Assembly (NCBI RefSeq): GCF_009380165.1
Contig: NZ_WHUF01000008.1
Coordinates: 62,001-126,000, forward strand
DNA: 64,000 nt
From: Rugamonas rivuli
GTDB taxonomy: Bacteria > Pseudomonadota > Gammaproteobacteria > Burkholderiales > Burkholderiaceae_D
Reading direction: 5' to 3'
Every line of letters begins with the position of its first letter. The stretch's first letter is position 1. Made by a program: the position numbers and the translations under genes. Below, piece by piece: positions 1-8,713 of this stretch. The notes beneath the pieces were generated by a model that saw only the letters and a list, made by a program, of their open reading frames with translations, did no database searches and had not been told where the DNA came from.

Positions 1-827
1 TCGCCTTCTCCGGCTTTGATATAAACAATTTCCACCCATTCTTCAGCCCGGACAACGGCGTCCACATCACCGGCATGACCGGCGTGACGGCCGCTGCGGC
101 CACGGTGTTCTTCTCGTTCATCGGGCTGGACACCGTCGCCACGGCCGGCGAAGAAGTGCGCGATCCCAAGCGCAACGTGCCGATCGGCATCCTGGCTGCG
201 CTGGGCATCGTCACGCTGTTCTACCTGCTGGTGGCCGTGGCCGCGATGGGCGCGCAGCCTGCGTACAAGTTCGCCGGGCAGGAAGCCGGCCTGGCCGTGA
301 TCCTGCAGAACGTGACGGGCAAGACCTGGCCTGCGCTGGTGCTGTCGGCCGGCGCCGTGATCTCGGTGTTCAGCGTGACGCTGGTGACGATCTACGGCCA
401 GACCCGCATCCTGTACGCGATCTCGAAGGATGGCCTGATTTCCAAGTCGTTCCAGAAGGTCAATGCGCGCACGGCCTCGCCGGTGCAGAACACGCTGATC
501 GTCTGCATCGTGGTCGGCCTGGTGGCGGGTTTCGTTGACGCGACCTTCCTGTGGGATATGGTCAGCATGGGTACGCTGACGGCCTTCATCGTGGTGTCGC
601 TGGCGGTGCCGGTGATGCGCCGCAAGGAAAACGGCAAGGGCACCAAGGGCTTCCGCGTGCCGTTCGGCCCGTATGTGGTGCCGGGCCTGAGCATCGCCGC
701 CTGCCTGTATCTGATGTTCGGCCTGTCGCTGACGACCTACACCATCTTCATCATCTGGATGAGCGCGGCGATTTTGACGTACTTCCTGTACGGCATGCGC
801 AACTCGCGACTGAATACGGCCAAGTAA
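1..827 (+). CDS. APC-family amino acid permease, C-terminal part (5' end outside window)
   Basis: The frame is open from base 3, so the N-terminal half lies upstream of the window. The visible part contains FFSFIGLDTVATAGEEVRDP, a pattern typical of the cationic amino acid transporter (CAT/YfnA-like) branch of the APC superfamily, where the GEE and D-P-x-R-x-x-P residues sit in the loop after a transmembrane helix. About six further hydrophobic segments follow, ending in a helix near the C-terminus. It should be an inner-membrane proton-coupled amino acid importer. Substrate cannot be told from this part. A strong hairpin terminator follows the stop, so it ends its transcription unit. Confidence 0.85.
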   Translation, partial: AFSGFDINNFHPFFSPDNGVHITGMTGVTAAAATVFFSFIGLDTVATAGEEVRDPKRNVPIGILAALGIVTLFYLLVAVAAMGAQPAYKFAGQEAGLAVILQNVTGKTWPALVLSAGAVISVFSVTLVTIYGQTRILYAISKDGLISKSFQKVNARTASPVQNTLIVCIVVGLVAGFVDATFLWDMVSMGTLTAFIVVSLAVPVMRRKENGKGTKGFRVPFGPYVVPGLSIAACLYLMFGLSLTTYTIFIIWMSAAILTYFLYGMRNSRLNTAK

Positions 828-840
828 AAACCTGGACGTA

Positions 841-878
841 AAAAAGCCCCGGCCGCTTGCGCGTTACCGGGGCTTTTT
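841..878. terminator. Bidirectional intrinsic terminator
   Basis: A 12-base A5-GCCCCGG arm at 841-852 pairs with CCGGGGC-T5 at 867-878 around a 14-base loop. Both strands have a U-run, so it can end the permease mRNA and also the converging small-gene transcript that stops at 898. Confidence 0.85.
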
Positions 879-897
879 GCTGTGTGCGACAGACGGC

Positions 898-996
898 TTA
901 CGCTTCGTCTTTGCCAGGCTTGGCGCCCAGGTAGAGGCGCAGTACGAGGCCCGACAGGGCGATGGCGGCAGGCAGGTTTTCGATGATGGTCAGCAT
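898..996 (-). CDS. Predicted 32-residue hydrophobic small protein
   Basis: A complete reading frame of 33 codons with ATG at 996-994 and TAA at 900-898. A good Shine-Dalgarno sequence (CTGGAGATCACC before the ATG) decides the start. The product reads MLTIIENLPAAIALSGLVLR followed by LYLGAKPGKDEA, that is a hydrophobic or amphipathic helix of about 20 residues and a short charged tail. This suggests a membrane-associated peptide. It lies 31 bases downstream of the 84-residue gene on the same strand and before the shared terminator at 841-878, so the two probably form one short transcript. I do not recognise the family. Codon choice is GC-rich like the neighbours, which supports real coding. 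Confidence 0.55.
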   Translation of the reverse strand: MLTIIENLPAAIALSGLVLRLYLGAKPGKDEA

Positions 997-1027
997 GGTG
1001 ATCTCCAGGAAGTTAAATTCGGTTCAA

Positions 1028-1282
1028 TTAACCGCGCGACGCCATGTAGCGCAGTTCGGCAGACAGGTTGGGCGAATGACGTTCGCAGTCATTGGCCATG
1101 CTGTTCAGCCACGATGCGGCGGACTCTTGCTGGCGCGGCGTAACAACTTCTTCAGCGACGACAGCTGGACGTGGCTTGACTGCGAACAGTGCGGCAATCA
1201 GCTGGCGCGCTGCGGCGGCAACGTTGCTTGCATAGCGGGTCGAGGTCAGGTCGATGTAGATCAGGTTGTTAGTTGCGCTCAT
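1028..1282 (-). CDS. Hypothetical small protein, 84 aa
   Basis: The start at 1282 is supported by AAGGAGCTTCTG directly upstream. The product begins MSATNNLIYIDLTSTRYASN, has an alanine-rich middle (AAAARQLIAALFAV) that could form one helix, and ends in a polar segment with a single Cys (NDCERHSPNLSAEL). There is no signal peptide and no clear membrane span, so it is probably cytoplasmic. I do not recognise a family or catalytic motif. It is divergent from the diguanylate cyclase gene and is followed by the 32-residue gene, so the pair may be a two-gene small-protein operon. Function unknown. Confidence 0.6.
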   Translation of the reverse strand: MSATNNLIYIDLTSTRYASNVAAAARQLIAALFAVKPRPAVVAEEVVTPRQQESAASWLNSMANDCERHSPNLSAELRYMASRG

Positions 1283-1507
1283 CAGAAGCTCCTTAAATGT
1301 TCGTTTGTTGCAGTGCAGTATGCGCGCCTTTCAGTAATAAATAAACTTTTGATTTGTGATACTCGCCATAAGCAATCAATATAACTGGCGATTTCCCCTA
1401 TGAGAAAAGCGTTCTCAAGAGTAATTTTTTAAGGCCGGATTTTTTTACGGACAGACTGCCATCGGGTATGATTACTGTCCAATTGGCAATAATTTGACGG
1501 AGCTCCG
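1283..1507. promoter_or_regulatory. AT-rich divergent intergenic region
   Basis: These 225 bases separate two divergent genes and are much more AT-rich than their surroundings, as expected for a two-way promoter. A 17-base imperfectly spaced palindrome lies at 1401-1417 (TGAGAA, five bases, TTCTCA). A looser pair CGCCA at 1364-1368 and TGGCG at 1386-1390 encloses an AT-rich core. I cannot assign -10 and -35 boxes with confidence. Confidence 0.35.
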
Positions 1508-2836
1508 ATGTCCCTGCGCACGAAATTCATGCTTGCCTTGCTGCTGACCGGATTGGCGGCCGTGGCGATGGTGGGCGGCCTGGCCTACGTGGGCATGACC
1601 AAGAAGGTCGACGTGATCCGCCGCCAGCGGGCCGCCGATCATTTCTACGAGGGGATGAACGGCTATCTGCAAAAGTACGGCAGCTGGCAGGCCGCCACCG
1701 CCGCCGAGCCCTTCGACAATTTCATGCACGGCCAGGATGGACAGGGCAACCGGCCACCACCGCCTCCGGATGAGGAGGGCGATGAGCGTCGCGGGCCGCC
1801 GCCGGGCGAGGGACCGCCGCGCCACGAGGGCGGGCGTCCGCCGCCGCCGCGTGGAAACGGCGAGCCGCCGTTCCACTTCATCGTGGCCGACGGCCAGTAC
1901 CGCGTGCTGCTGGGCGCCGGCGTGTACCGGCCCGGCGAGGTGCTGCCCGAGTCGGCACGCAAGGATGCGCGCGCCATCAAGGTGGGCGAGCGCGTGGAAG
2001 CCTATATTTCACCGGAGGGCGTGTTCACGCCCAGCAAACAGGAACAGCAATATATCGACGCCATGCGCGAGGCGCTGGTGGCTGGCGTGACCGGTGCGGC
2101 CGCGCTGGCGCTGGTGCTGGGCGTTCTGCTGAGCCGTGGCCTGAGCCGCAAGCTCAGTCACCTGACCGGCGCGGTGCGCGCCATGCATGGCGGCTCGCTG
2201 TTGCAGCGGGTGCCGGTGGAGGGCAAGGATGAAGTGGCGGCGCTGGCCAGCGCCTTCAACGATATGAGCGAGCAGCTGGCGCGCTCGCACGAGGAACTGA
2301 AGGAGTCGCACCAGACCATCCTGGCGCAGGCCGAGCAGATGCGCGAGCTCAGTGTGCGCGACGCCCTGACCAAGCTGCACAACCGCCGCCATTTCGACGA
2401 ACAGGCGACCACCCTGTTCAGCCACGCGGTGCGCCACAAGCGGCCATTGAGCGTGGTGATAGGGGATATTGATTTCTTCAAGCGTATCAACGACCAGTTC
2501 TCGCATGCTACCGGCGACGCCGTGCTGCGCCAGGTGGGCGAGATCCTGCGCAGCCATATGCGCCTGAGCGATCTGGTGGCGCGCTACGGCGGCGAGGAAT
2601 TCGTCATCGCCTTCCCGGAGACCGAGCTGCCGCAAGCCGCCGCCCTGTGCGACAAGCTGCGCAACATGATCGAAGGCTTCCCGTGGCACGAGGTGCACCC
2701 GGACCTGAAGGTGACGATGAGCATGGGCGTCTACGCCGACCTGGCCGCAGGCACCGCCGAGGCGATGCTGCAAAAGGCCGACGCGCTGCTGTACCGCGCC
2801 AAGCAGACGGGCCGCAACCGAGTCTGTTTCGCTTAA
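1508..2836 (+). CDS. Membrane diguanylate cyclase (periplasmic sensor, HAMP, GGDEF)
   Basis: A 442-residue protein. A membrane helix lies near residues 8-30 and another near 190-212, bounding a periplasmic part of about 160 residues. A HAMP segment follows (about 213-265), then a coiled linker and a GGDEF domain from about 285. The active-site motif is GGEEF at 361-365. An RLSD sequence sits exactly five residues upstream (352-355), matching the RxxD inhibitory site that binds c-di-GMP. It should make c-di-GMP from two GTP at the inner membrane and be feedback inhibited. The periplasmic part contains a Pro/Glu/Arg/Gly-rich stretch at about 81-118, which is odd for a sensor. The gene converges on and overlaps the next gene by four bases. 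Confidence 0.9.
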   Translation: MSLRTKFMLALLLTGLAAVAMVGGLAYVGMTKKVDVIRRQRAADHFYEGMNGYLQKYGSWQAATAAEPFDNFMHGQDGQGNRPPPPPDEEGDERRGPPPGEGPPRHEGGRPPPPRGNGEPPFHFIVADGQYRVLLGAGVYRPGEVLPESARKDARAIKVGERVEAYISPEGVFTPSKQEQQYIDAMREALVAGVTGAAALALVLGVLLSRGLSRKLSHLTGAVRAMHGGSLLQRVPVEGKDEVAALASAFNDMSEQLARSHEELKESHQTILAQAEQMRELSVRDALTKLHNRRHFDEQATTLFSHAVRHKRPLSVVIGDIDFFKRINDQFSHATGDAVLRQVGEILRSHMRLSDLVARYGGEEFVIAFPETELPQAAALCDKLRNMIEGFPWHEVHPDLKVTMSMGVYADLAAGTAEAMLQKADALLYRAKQTGRNRVCFA

Positions 2837-3753
2837 CGCTGGCCCAGCCAGCGCCCGCCGAACATGGTGCAGATCAGCGAGGCGACGATCAGCGCGATGC
2901 CAGCCCACTGCCAGCCGGTGATGACATCGCCCAGCGCGATCATGCCGGCGCTGATGCCGACCACCGGCACGCCAAGGCTGAATGGCGCCACGCGGTTGAC
3001 CGGGTGGCGCTTCAATAAACGCGTCCACATGGCGTAGCCGAGGATGGTCGCCATCCAGCCCAGATAGGCGGCAGAGATCCAGGTGGCCAGCGGCGCGCTG
3101 GTCCAGCTCCAGCGCGTGGTCGGATCGTCGAAGGCCAGCGACAGGCCGATGAACGGCACTATCGGCACCAGGCTGCACCAGACCATGAAACCCACCACAT
3201 CGAATTGCGGCGTGGCCTGCTGCGCGCGGCGCACGACGATGTTCGATGCCGCCCACATCGCGGCGGCGGCCAGGCACAGTACAAAGCCGCCGGCGGTGGT
3301 GCCGCCCGCGTGGCCGGGCTGCACGTAGTTCATGCCGAAGCAGACCAGGCCCACGGCGGCCAGCAGCAGGCCCGCTTGCAGTGCGCGGCTGGCGCGTTCG
3401 TGCAGCAGCGCGAAACCGAAGAAGGCGGTGAAGAAGACTTGCGTTTGCAGGATCACGGACGCCAGCGCGGCCGACATGCCGACCTTCAGCGACAGGAACA
3501 GCAGGCCGAATTGGCCGACGCCCTGGCACAAGCCGTAAGCCACGATCCATTTGACCGGCAGCTTGGGCGGGCGGATGAACAGGATCAACGGCAGCACGGC
3601 GAAGATGTAGCGCGCGGCGCCCATCTGGAACGGCGTCAGGTCGCGCAGGCCGACCTTCATCGCGACGAAGTTGGTGCCCCAGATCAGGACCACGAATAAC
3701 GCGGATACCAGGTCGCGGGTGCTGAAGGCGGATGGGGAGGAGGAAGCGCTCAT
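2833..3753 (-). CDS. eamA: EamA-type DMT exporter (possible O-acetylserine/cysteine exporter)
   Basis: A 306-residue protein with ten predicted membrane helices in two EamA repeats, the usual drug/metabolite transporter layout. The N-terminal part (VLIWGTNFVAMKVGLRDLTP) and the pattern QTQVFFTAFFGFALLHER resemble Escherichia coli EamA closely in order and spacing, so export of cysteine-pathway metabolites is a reasonable guess. Many paralogues share the fold, and substrate is not proven. It lies 61 bases downstream of the FUSC gene on the same strand. Its last four bases overlap the end of the converging cyclase gene, with no terminator between them. Confidence 0.75.
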   Translation of the reverse strand: MSASSSPSAFSTRDLVSALFVVLIWGTNFVAMKVGLRDLTPFQMGAARYIFAVLPLILFIRPPKLPVKWIVAYGLCQGVGQFGLLFLSLKVGMSAALASVILQTQVFFTAFFGFALLHERASRALQAGLLLAAVGLVCFGMNYVQPGHAGGTTAGGFVLCLAAAAMWAASNIVVRRAQQATPQFDVVGFMVWCSLVPIVPFIGLSLAFDDPTTRWSWTSAPLATWISAAYLGWMATILGYAMWTRLLKRHPVNRVAPFSLGVPVVGISAGMIALGDVITGWQWAGIALIVASLICTMFGGRWLGQR

Positions 3754-3814
3754 CCAGCCATAGTAGCAGGCCTGCGACGGCGGCGCAGGCGCCAGGCCCT
3801 AGTCCGGCGCCGGA

Positions 3815-5971
3815 TCAGGCGACGTTGCGGACGATGGCTTCGCTGTGGACGATGATCTTGACCGCGTCCGCCTGCAGCAGGCGGATGCGGCGCTGCACCA
3901 GTGGCCAGCCGGACCAAGGCACGCTGGCGGTGTCCACGGCGGCCATCGCAGGCGCAGTTGCAGGCTCGCTCGCTGGCGACGCCGATTGCGGCGCCAGCGC
4001 CTGCGCCAGCGTGCGTACGACCTGCTCGTGGCTCTCGTTCAGCATGGCGTTGACGGGGGCGGTCGGCAGCTCCTTCTGGTGGCGGCGCAGGATGGAGCGC
4101 AGCGCGGCCACATGCGCCACCAGCAGGTAGTTCTGCACGATGAACAGGTTGATGTCCTCCACCGCGCGCTGCTTGCGGGCCGGCTCGTCGAGCATGCGCA
4201 CCAGCGCGGAGCTGAGTGCGGCCAGGCTGTCCATCAGGCGTTTGCGCTCGATGCGGTAGGCGAAATCGTCCTTGCCTTTGCCTTGCAGCAGATCGAAGCT
4301 GGCCTGCATGTAGCGCAGGTTCACGCCCAGCACTTCGCGGATCAGGCGCGGCAGGCTCTGATACTCCCAGCTGGCCAGCACGAAGCTGAAGGCCGTCGCC
4401 ACGGCCGCGCCGATGAAGGTGTCGATCAGGCGCTCCATGATCAGGTCATGGTTACCCGGCGCGATCAGGTGCATCTGCAGCAGGATCATGATGCTGACCG
4501 CGATCGCCGCGTAGCGGTAGCGCAGGTAGATGAAGGTGGGCGTGGCCACCGTCGACAGAATCAGGAAGCCCAGTATCGCCGCAGGATAGTTCAGGTACTT
4601 GATGATCAGCGCCGTGATCACGCAGCCGACGATGGTACCGACGATGCGGTCGCTGCGGCGCTGCTTGGTCATGCTGAAGCTGGGCTTGAGGATGATGACG
4701 ATGGTTAGCACGATCCAGTAGCTGTGCGCCGCATACGGCAACCACGCGGCCACCGCCAGGCCGACCGAGATCGCCATCGCCACCCGCAGCGAGAAGCGGA
4801 AGATCGGCGAGTCCAGGCGCAGGTGCGACAGGATCATGCGCAGCTCGTACTTCTGCTGCGACAGGAAGGGGCCCATGTCGGCGTCGACCCAGAACGGCGT
4901 GCTGTCGTAGACCTTCTGGCTGGCGCGGTGCAGCTCGACGATCATCTTGATGATGGCGCGTACCTTGTTGCGCTGCGCGCGCAGCACGGCCAGCGCTTCC
5001 TGCGCCGGCTTGCCTTCGTCCACGCGGCGCTGCAGGGATGCCAGCTCCGCCTCGATGGCGTCCAGTTCCGACTCGTAGCTGATCTCGGGGTAGGACGCCT
5101 TCTTGCGGGTGACGTCGTAGGCCACCGATTCGATGTCGCGCGCCGCCTTGTAGGCCAGGTCGTGCAGCGTTTTCAGCACCGGCGAATCGGCCAGGTGCAC
5201 GCGCAGCTGGGCGTAGTCGGTGTGGGTCGACAGGATCAGCTCATACAGGTCCAGCATGCAGACGTGGGTCTGCACGACGATGGCGTCCTTGCTGTTCTGG
5301 TGGCTGCGCAGTATCAGGTCGCGCGAGGCTTGCTGGCGGTCGGCCAGCAGGCTTTGGTGGCGCACCAGTTTGTTGAATTGTTCGGTGAGGTTGTAGCGGG
5401 TGTCGTAGAAGTCGGCCTTGATGTCGATGTAGGCGGCCAGTTCGAACAGCGCCTCGGCCAGCACCTGCTGCTTGATACGGTGGCGCAGTATCCACGAGAT
5501 GCCCATCGCGTAGGCCAGGTAGGCCACGGCGCCCAGCGTGAACAGGCCGGTATGAATGAAGGACTCGCGCACCGTCATGTCGTGTTCCATCGACATGGTC
5601 ATGATGAACAGTGTGGCCAGTTGCAGCGGCATCGACTTCTTGCCGTAGACGACCATCATGCAGGCCAGGAAGCTGATCGCCACCAGCATGGACATCAGCA
5701 GCCAGTGCACCGGCGCGCATAGGCTGATCAACAGCGTGACGGCGCTGCACAGCAGCACCGAGGCGCTCATCTCGTTGAACTTATGGCGCAGGGGGCTGGG
5801 CATGTCCATCAGCGCGGTGCAGAGCGCGCCGATGCACACCGTCATGGCGGTGGCCATGTCGGCGAATTGGAGGGTGATCAGTGTGACGCCGACCAGGCCT
5901 GCGGCGAAGCGCAGCCCCAGGTAAAAGTAATGGCTGTAAAAAAACGTGCGCAGGTTGAGTGCGTAATGCAT
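3815..5971 (-). CDS. FUSC-family inner membrane protein (YccS/YhfK-like)
   Basis: From the ATG at 5971 the product is 718 residues (MHYALNLRTFFYSHYFYLG...). An ATG at 5998 would add nine residues. Longer forms would run into the preceding gene. It has an N-terminal bundle of about six membrane helices, a cytoplasmic region of about 230 residues rich in predicted helix, and a second FUSC-type bundle (ILKPSFSMTKQRRSDRIVGT is the characteristic loop). This two-bundle plan fits the aromatic-acid exporter/fusaric-acid-resistance superfamily. Known members are proposed efflux components, but no periplasmic adaptor gene is adjacent. It is 86 bases downstream of the M14 peptidase and upstream of eamA, so all three may be co-transcribed. 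Confidence 0.8.
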   Translation of the reverse strand: MHYALNLRTFFYSHYFYLGLRFAAGLVGVTLITLQFADMATAMTVCIGALCTALMDMPSPLRHKFNEMSASVLLCSAVTLLISLCAPVHWLLMSMLVAISFLACMMVVYGKKSMPLQLATLFIMTMSMEHDMTVRESFIHTGLFTLGAVAYLAYAMGISWILRHRIKQQVLAEALFELAAYIDIKADFYDTRYNLTEQFNKLVRHQSLLADRQQASRDLILRSHQNSKDAIVVQTHVCMLDLYELILSTHTDYAQLRVHLADSPVLKTLHDLAYKAARDIESVAYDVTRKKASYPEISYESELDAIEAELASLQRRVDEGKPAQEALAVLRAQRNKVRAIIKMIVELHRASQKVYDSTPFWVDADMGPFLSQQKYELRMILSHLRLDSPIFRFSLRVAMAISVGLAVAAWLPYAAHSYWIVLTIVIILKPSFSMTKQRRSDRIVGTIVGCVITALIIKYLNYPAAILGFLILSTVATPTFIYLRYRYAAIAVSIMILLQMHLIAPGNHDLIMERLIDTFIGAAVATAFSFVLASWEYQSLPRLIREVLGVNLRYMQASFDLLQGKGKDDFAYRIERKRLMDSLAALSSALVRMLDEPARKQRAVEDINLFIVQNYLLVAHVAALRSILRRHQKELPTAPVNAMLNESHEQVVRTLAQALAPQSASPASEPATAPAMAAVDTASVPWSGWPLVQRRIRLLQADAVKIIVHSEAIVRNVA

Positions 5972-6057
5972 GGCTATGGCCTTGTGGGCAGCTTGCATGC
6001 GCGCCGCGGGATCGCCGCTGCGCGCATGGGGTAACGCTAGTTGATACTTGCGGGGAC

Positions 6058-7746
6058 TTAGAAGACGGACAGCACCGGGTAACGGCGCCATTCCGGCTCG
6101 GCGTGGCGTTTGCCGTTTTCGAAGATGAAGCCCAGTACCTTCTCCTGGTCGGACAGCAGCGCCGGATTTGCGGCCTTCCATTGTTCGAATTTGGCTTTCA
6201 GCTCAGGCTCGGTTTCCAGCATCTCCATTGCCAGGTCTTCGAACACGTAGTCGGAGAACGCTTCTTTTTTCTCCAGCACGCTGTTGAAGAAACCCCAGCG
6301 GAAGAAGGAGTCGTGGCCTTGTGGCTCCAGCGTTTCGACGGCGTAGCGGGCGTTGGCCTGCTTGAGCGGAATGAAGTAGTCGCCCGGCTGCACGGTGAAG
6401 CTGCCGGTGCGCGCTTCCAGTTCCACCACGTCGTGGTACATATGGCCTTCGTAGGCGTTCGGACGCGAGGTGACGGAGGCGATGTGGTAGTACTGCGCTT
6501 CGATGGTGGAGGCTTCGTCGAAGCGCGCCATCTCCACGCCGTTCCATTGCAGGCGCTCGATCGCTTCGCGCCAGGCTTGCGGGATCACATAGCCTTTCGG
6601 CGCGCGCACGGTGGCCGACGGCACGAAGCTGTTGTAGTAGGCGATGTCCTTTTCCCACGGCTGGCTGCGGTCGTAGGACAGGCGGGTGTAGTTGCCGAGC
6701 AGGCTGGGGCTGCGCTTGGCGGCGTAGCCCTTGAAGCGGAAGGTCGACGGATTGGCTTCATCCATCTGCCAGCTGACGGTCCACTCCTTAGCGTTGGCGG
6801 CCTGCTCGCGCGCGTCGGCGCGCAGCTTCTGGATTTGTTCGCCGTGGGTGACGGTGAAGGCCATGGTCACGTCCAGCAGTGCGCGCATGGAATCGTAGCG
6901 GTCCTTGAAGGGCTTGAGCATATGCGTCTCCGGCATGAAGCCGATGACGTGGTGCAGCGCTGCGAAGCCGGTCGAGAAGCGCGGCACTTCCAGGAATTCG
7001 GCGATGCCGTCGTCCGGCGTGTCCTGCACCGGGTTGACGTACGGGCAGGTCGGCCAGCCCTTGGCTTCCATCTCGGCGTAGATGTGCGGCAGCATGGTCT
7101 CGCGCAGGAAGGGGCCGAGGCCGTAGCCCAGCTTGTCCGCCTGTGTGTGGATCAGGGTCATCGTGTACGGATAGTCGGCGCCGTTGGAGGTGTGGGTGTC
7201 CACCATCACATCCGGGTCCCAGCTGGTGACGAGCTGGTTGAACAGCTGCGCGTTGAGCGTGTCGCACTTGATGAAGTCGCGGTTCAGGTCCAGGTGGCGG
7301 CTGTTGCCGCGGAAGCCGAACTGCTCCGGGCCGTCCTGGTTGACGCGAGAAGTGTTGGCGCGGTTGAGCGCGCCGTCGACGTTGTACAGCGGGACGAACA
7401 GCAGCACGGTCTTGCCCAGCGCAGCCAGGCGGGCCGGATCGAAGCACAGGTCGCGCACGATGGCCATGCAGGCGTCCACGCCTTCGGGTTCGCCGGGGTG
7501 GATGCCGTTGTTGTTGAAGAAGACGGTGCGGCCTTCAGCCTTGATTTGCGCGCGGTCGAACACGCCGTCCGCGCTGACTACGCCCGCATGCACCGGGATG
7601 CCGCCGTCGGAGGTGCCGATCTGTTCAAAACGCAGCACTTGCGGGAAGCGCTGCGCCAGTTCCTGGTAGAACGCAATGCATTCGGTCCACAGGGTGGTCT
7701 GGTTTTGATTACCTTTTTCGTAAGGCGTAGGCATGTCTGGGTGCAT
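6058..7746 (-). CDS. M14-family zinc carboxypeptidase
   Basis: From the ATG at 7746 (MHPDMPTPYEKG) the product is 562 residues. Another ATG at 7734 is possible, and neither has a strong ribosome site. The zinc-binding H-x-x-E of M14 peptidases is seen in NNNGIHPGEPEGVD (His83 and Glu86 from this start), and the third ligand is in VMVDTHTSNG. There is no signal peptide, so a cytoplasmic peptidase is likely. The length is greater than the classical 300-residue catalytic domain, leaving about 250 C-terminal residues of unknown fold. It is probably the first gene of a unit with FUSC and eamA. Confidence 0.82.
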   Translation of the reverse strand: MHPDMPTPYEKGNQNQTTLWTECIAFYQELAQRFPQVLRFEQIGTSDGGIPVHAGVVSADGVFDRAQIKAEGRTVFFNNNGIHPGEPEGVDACMAIVRDLCFDPARLAALGKTVLLFVPLYNVDGALNRANTSRVNQDGPEQFGFRGNSRHLDLNRDFIKCDTLNAQLFNQLVTSWDPDVMVDTHTSNGADYPYTMTLIHTQADKLGYGLGPFLRETMLPHIYAEMEAKGWPTCPYVNPVQDTPDDGIAEFLEVPRFSTGFAALHHVIGFMPETHMLKPFKDRYDSMRALLDVTMAFTVTHGEQIQKLRADAREQAANAKEWTVSWQMDEANPSTFRFKGYAAKRSPSLLGNYTRLSYDRSQPWEKDIAYYNSFVPSATVRAPKGYVIPQAWREAIERLQWNGVEMARFDEASTIEAQYYHIASVTSRPNAYEGHMYHDVVELEARTGSFTVQPGDYFIPLKQANARYAVETLEPQGHDSFFRWGFFNSVLEKKEAFSDYVFEDLAMEMLETEPELKAKFEQWKAANPALLSDQEKVLGFIFENGKRHAEPEWRRYPVLSVF

Positions 7747-7954
7747 GGCAGTCTGGATCTCAGAGGGAGTTGGATGGAAAGGCACGCCGCGCTGGGTAAG
7801 CGTTGCAACGCGCTGCCGAGGGCGGAATTGTATCATTCGTGCCCGATTTTTGAGCGCCGCCAGCCGAAGCGGGGCCGCCTTTTGAGTTGCTTCAAGAAAA
7901 CCCCGCGCCGCCGGTGCTCTACTGGAGGACGTCGGGCATGAGCGGGAGAATGCG

Positions 7955-8713
7955 ATGGGCAACAGCTATGGATGGCGGGCGTTGATCGTGGTGGCCTTGC
8001 TGGCGCTGGGCTGCAAGGTGGGGCTGGCGCAGATCGGGCCGCGTTATGTGATCGAACTGGAGGGAGCCGCGCCGGTGGCTCCGGCGGCGCCGGGGCGGGT
8101 GCAACTGGTGGGCAAGGGGCTGGCGCTGATTCACTTCCAGGGCTTGAGCATTCTCACCGTGGGAGCCGATGCCGATGCCTACAGCGCCGAAGCTGTGCGC
8201 CAGTGGCCGGCGGCCGATTTGCTGCTGGTGACGCCGGCCGGCAGCGGCCGCTACGGCGGGGTGGCGCCGCTGGCGTCGCTGGGCAAGCTGCCGGTGATCG
8301 TGGCGGAGCCGGCCGCCGCATCGTCGCAGATGGAGGGTGCCGATGCGCCGCGCTTCTATCCGATGCAGACCTGGGATACGCTGCATCTGCGCAAGGGCAA
8401 GACCAGGCTGCGCGTGACGGCGCTGCCGGGCCAGCCGGGCACGGCGAATGTGGCGGGCTTCATGCTGGAGGTGGGCAACAGCTGGGCGTCGTACCGGCTG
8501 TATGTCAGCTGCGAGCAGCTGGGGGCGGACGAGGCGGGCGCGCTGGCCCAGCGCCTGCCGGGCGCCGACCTGGCGCTGCTGCCGGACCCGGAGCGCAAGG
8601 CGCCGCTGCTGCTGGCGCTGCAACGCGCGGCGCGGCCGGCGGCCGGCAATCTAGCCGCCAAGCCTGCCGCCTTGACCGAGGCCGGTCACGCCTTCAAGGC
8701 GCTCAAGCGCTGA
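7955..8713 (+). CDS. Exported protein resembling a metallo-beta-lactamase fold without metal ligands
   Basis: A 252-residue protein with an N-terminal signal-like helix (residues about 8-25; a Cys at 20 makes a poor lipobox). The strand order resembles UlaG-like metallo-beta-lactamase proteins: VQLVGKGLALIHFQGLSILT (49-68) matches the region that normally reads as 'G-T-A-T-x-L-I-...-I-L-T-D'. ADLLLVTPAGSGRYGG (87-102) occupies the HxHxDH position, VTALPG (154-159) the next ligand region, and RLYVSCEQ (181-188) the 'SGDT' region. All metal-binding His and Asp appear to be absent. That assignment is my reading of sequence patterns and needs a fold search. The gene ends one base before the converging FMN reductase gene. 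Confidence 0.5.
   Translation: MGNSYGWRALIVVALLALGCKVGLAQIGPRYVIELEGAAPVAPAAPGRVQLVGKGLALIHFQGLSILTVGADADAYSAEAVRQWPAADLLLVTPAGSGRYGGVAPLASLGKLPVIVAEPAAASSQMEGADAPRFYPMQTWDTLHLRKGKTRLRVTALPGQPGTANVAGFMLEVGNSWASYRLYVSCEQLGADEAGALAQRLPGADLALLPDPERKAPLLLALQRAARPAAGNLAAKPAALTEAGHAFKALKR

Noticed and set aside
3815..6181. Longer FUSC protein starting at 6181.
   Set aside because: The extra 70 residues overlap the end of the M14 gene and are Arg/Pro/Gly-rich without membrane features. The ATG at 5971 begins the conserved part.
5959..7941. A 660-codon plus-strand frame opposite the M14 peptidase.
   Set aside because: It mirrors a gene with clear zinc-binding motifs, and its composition is typical of antisense frames.
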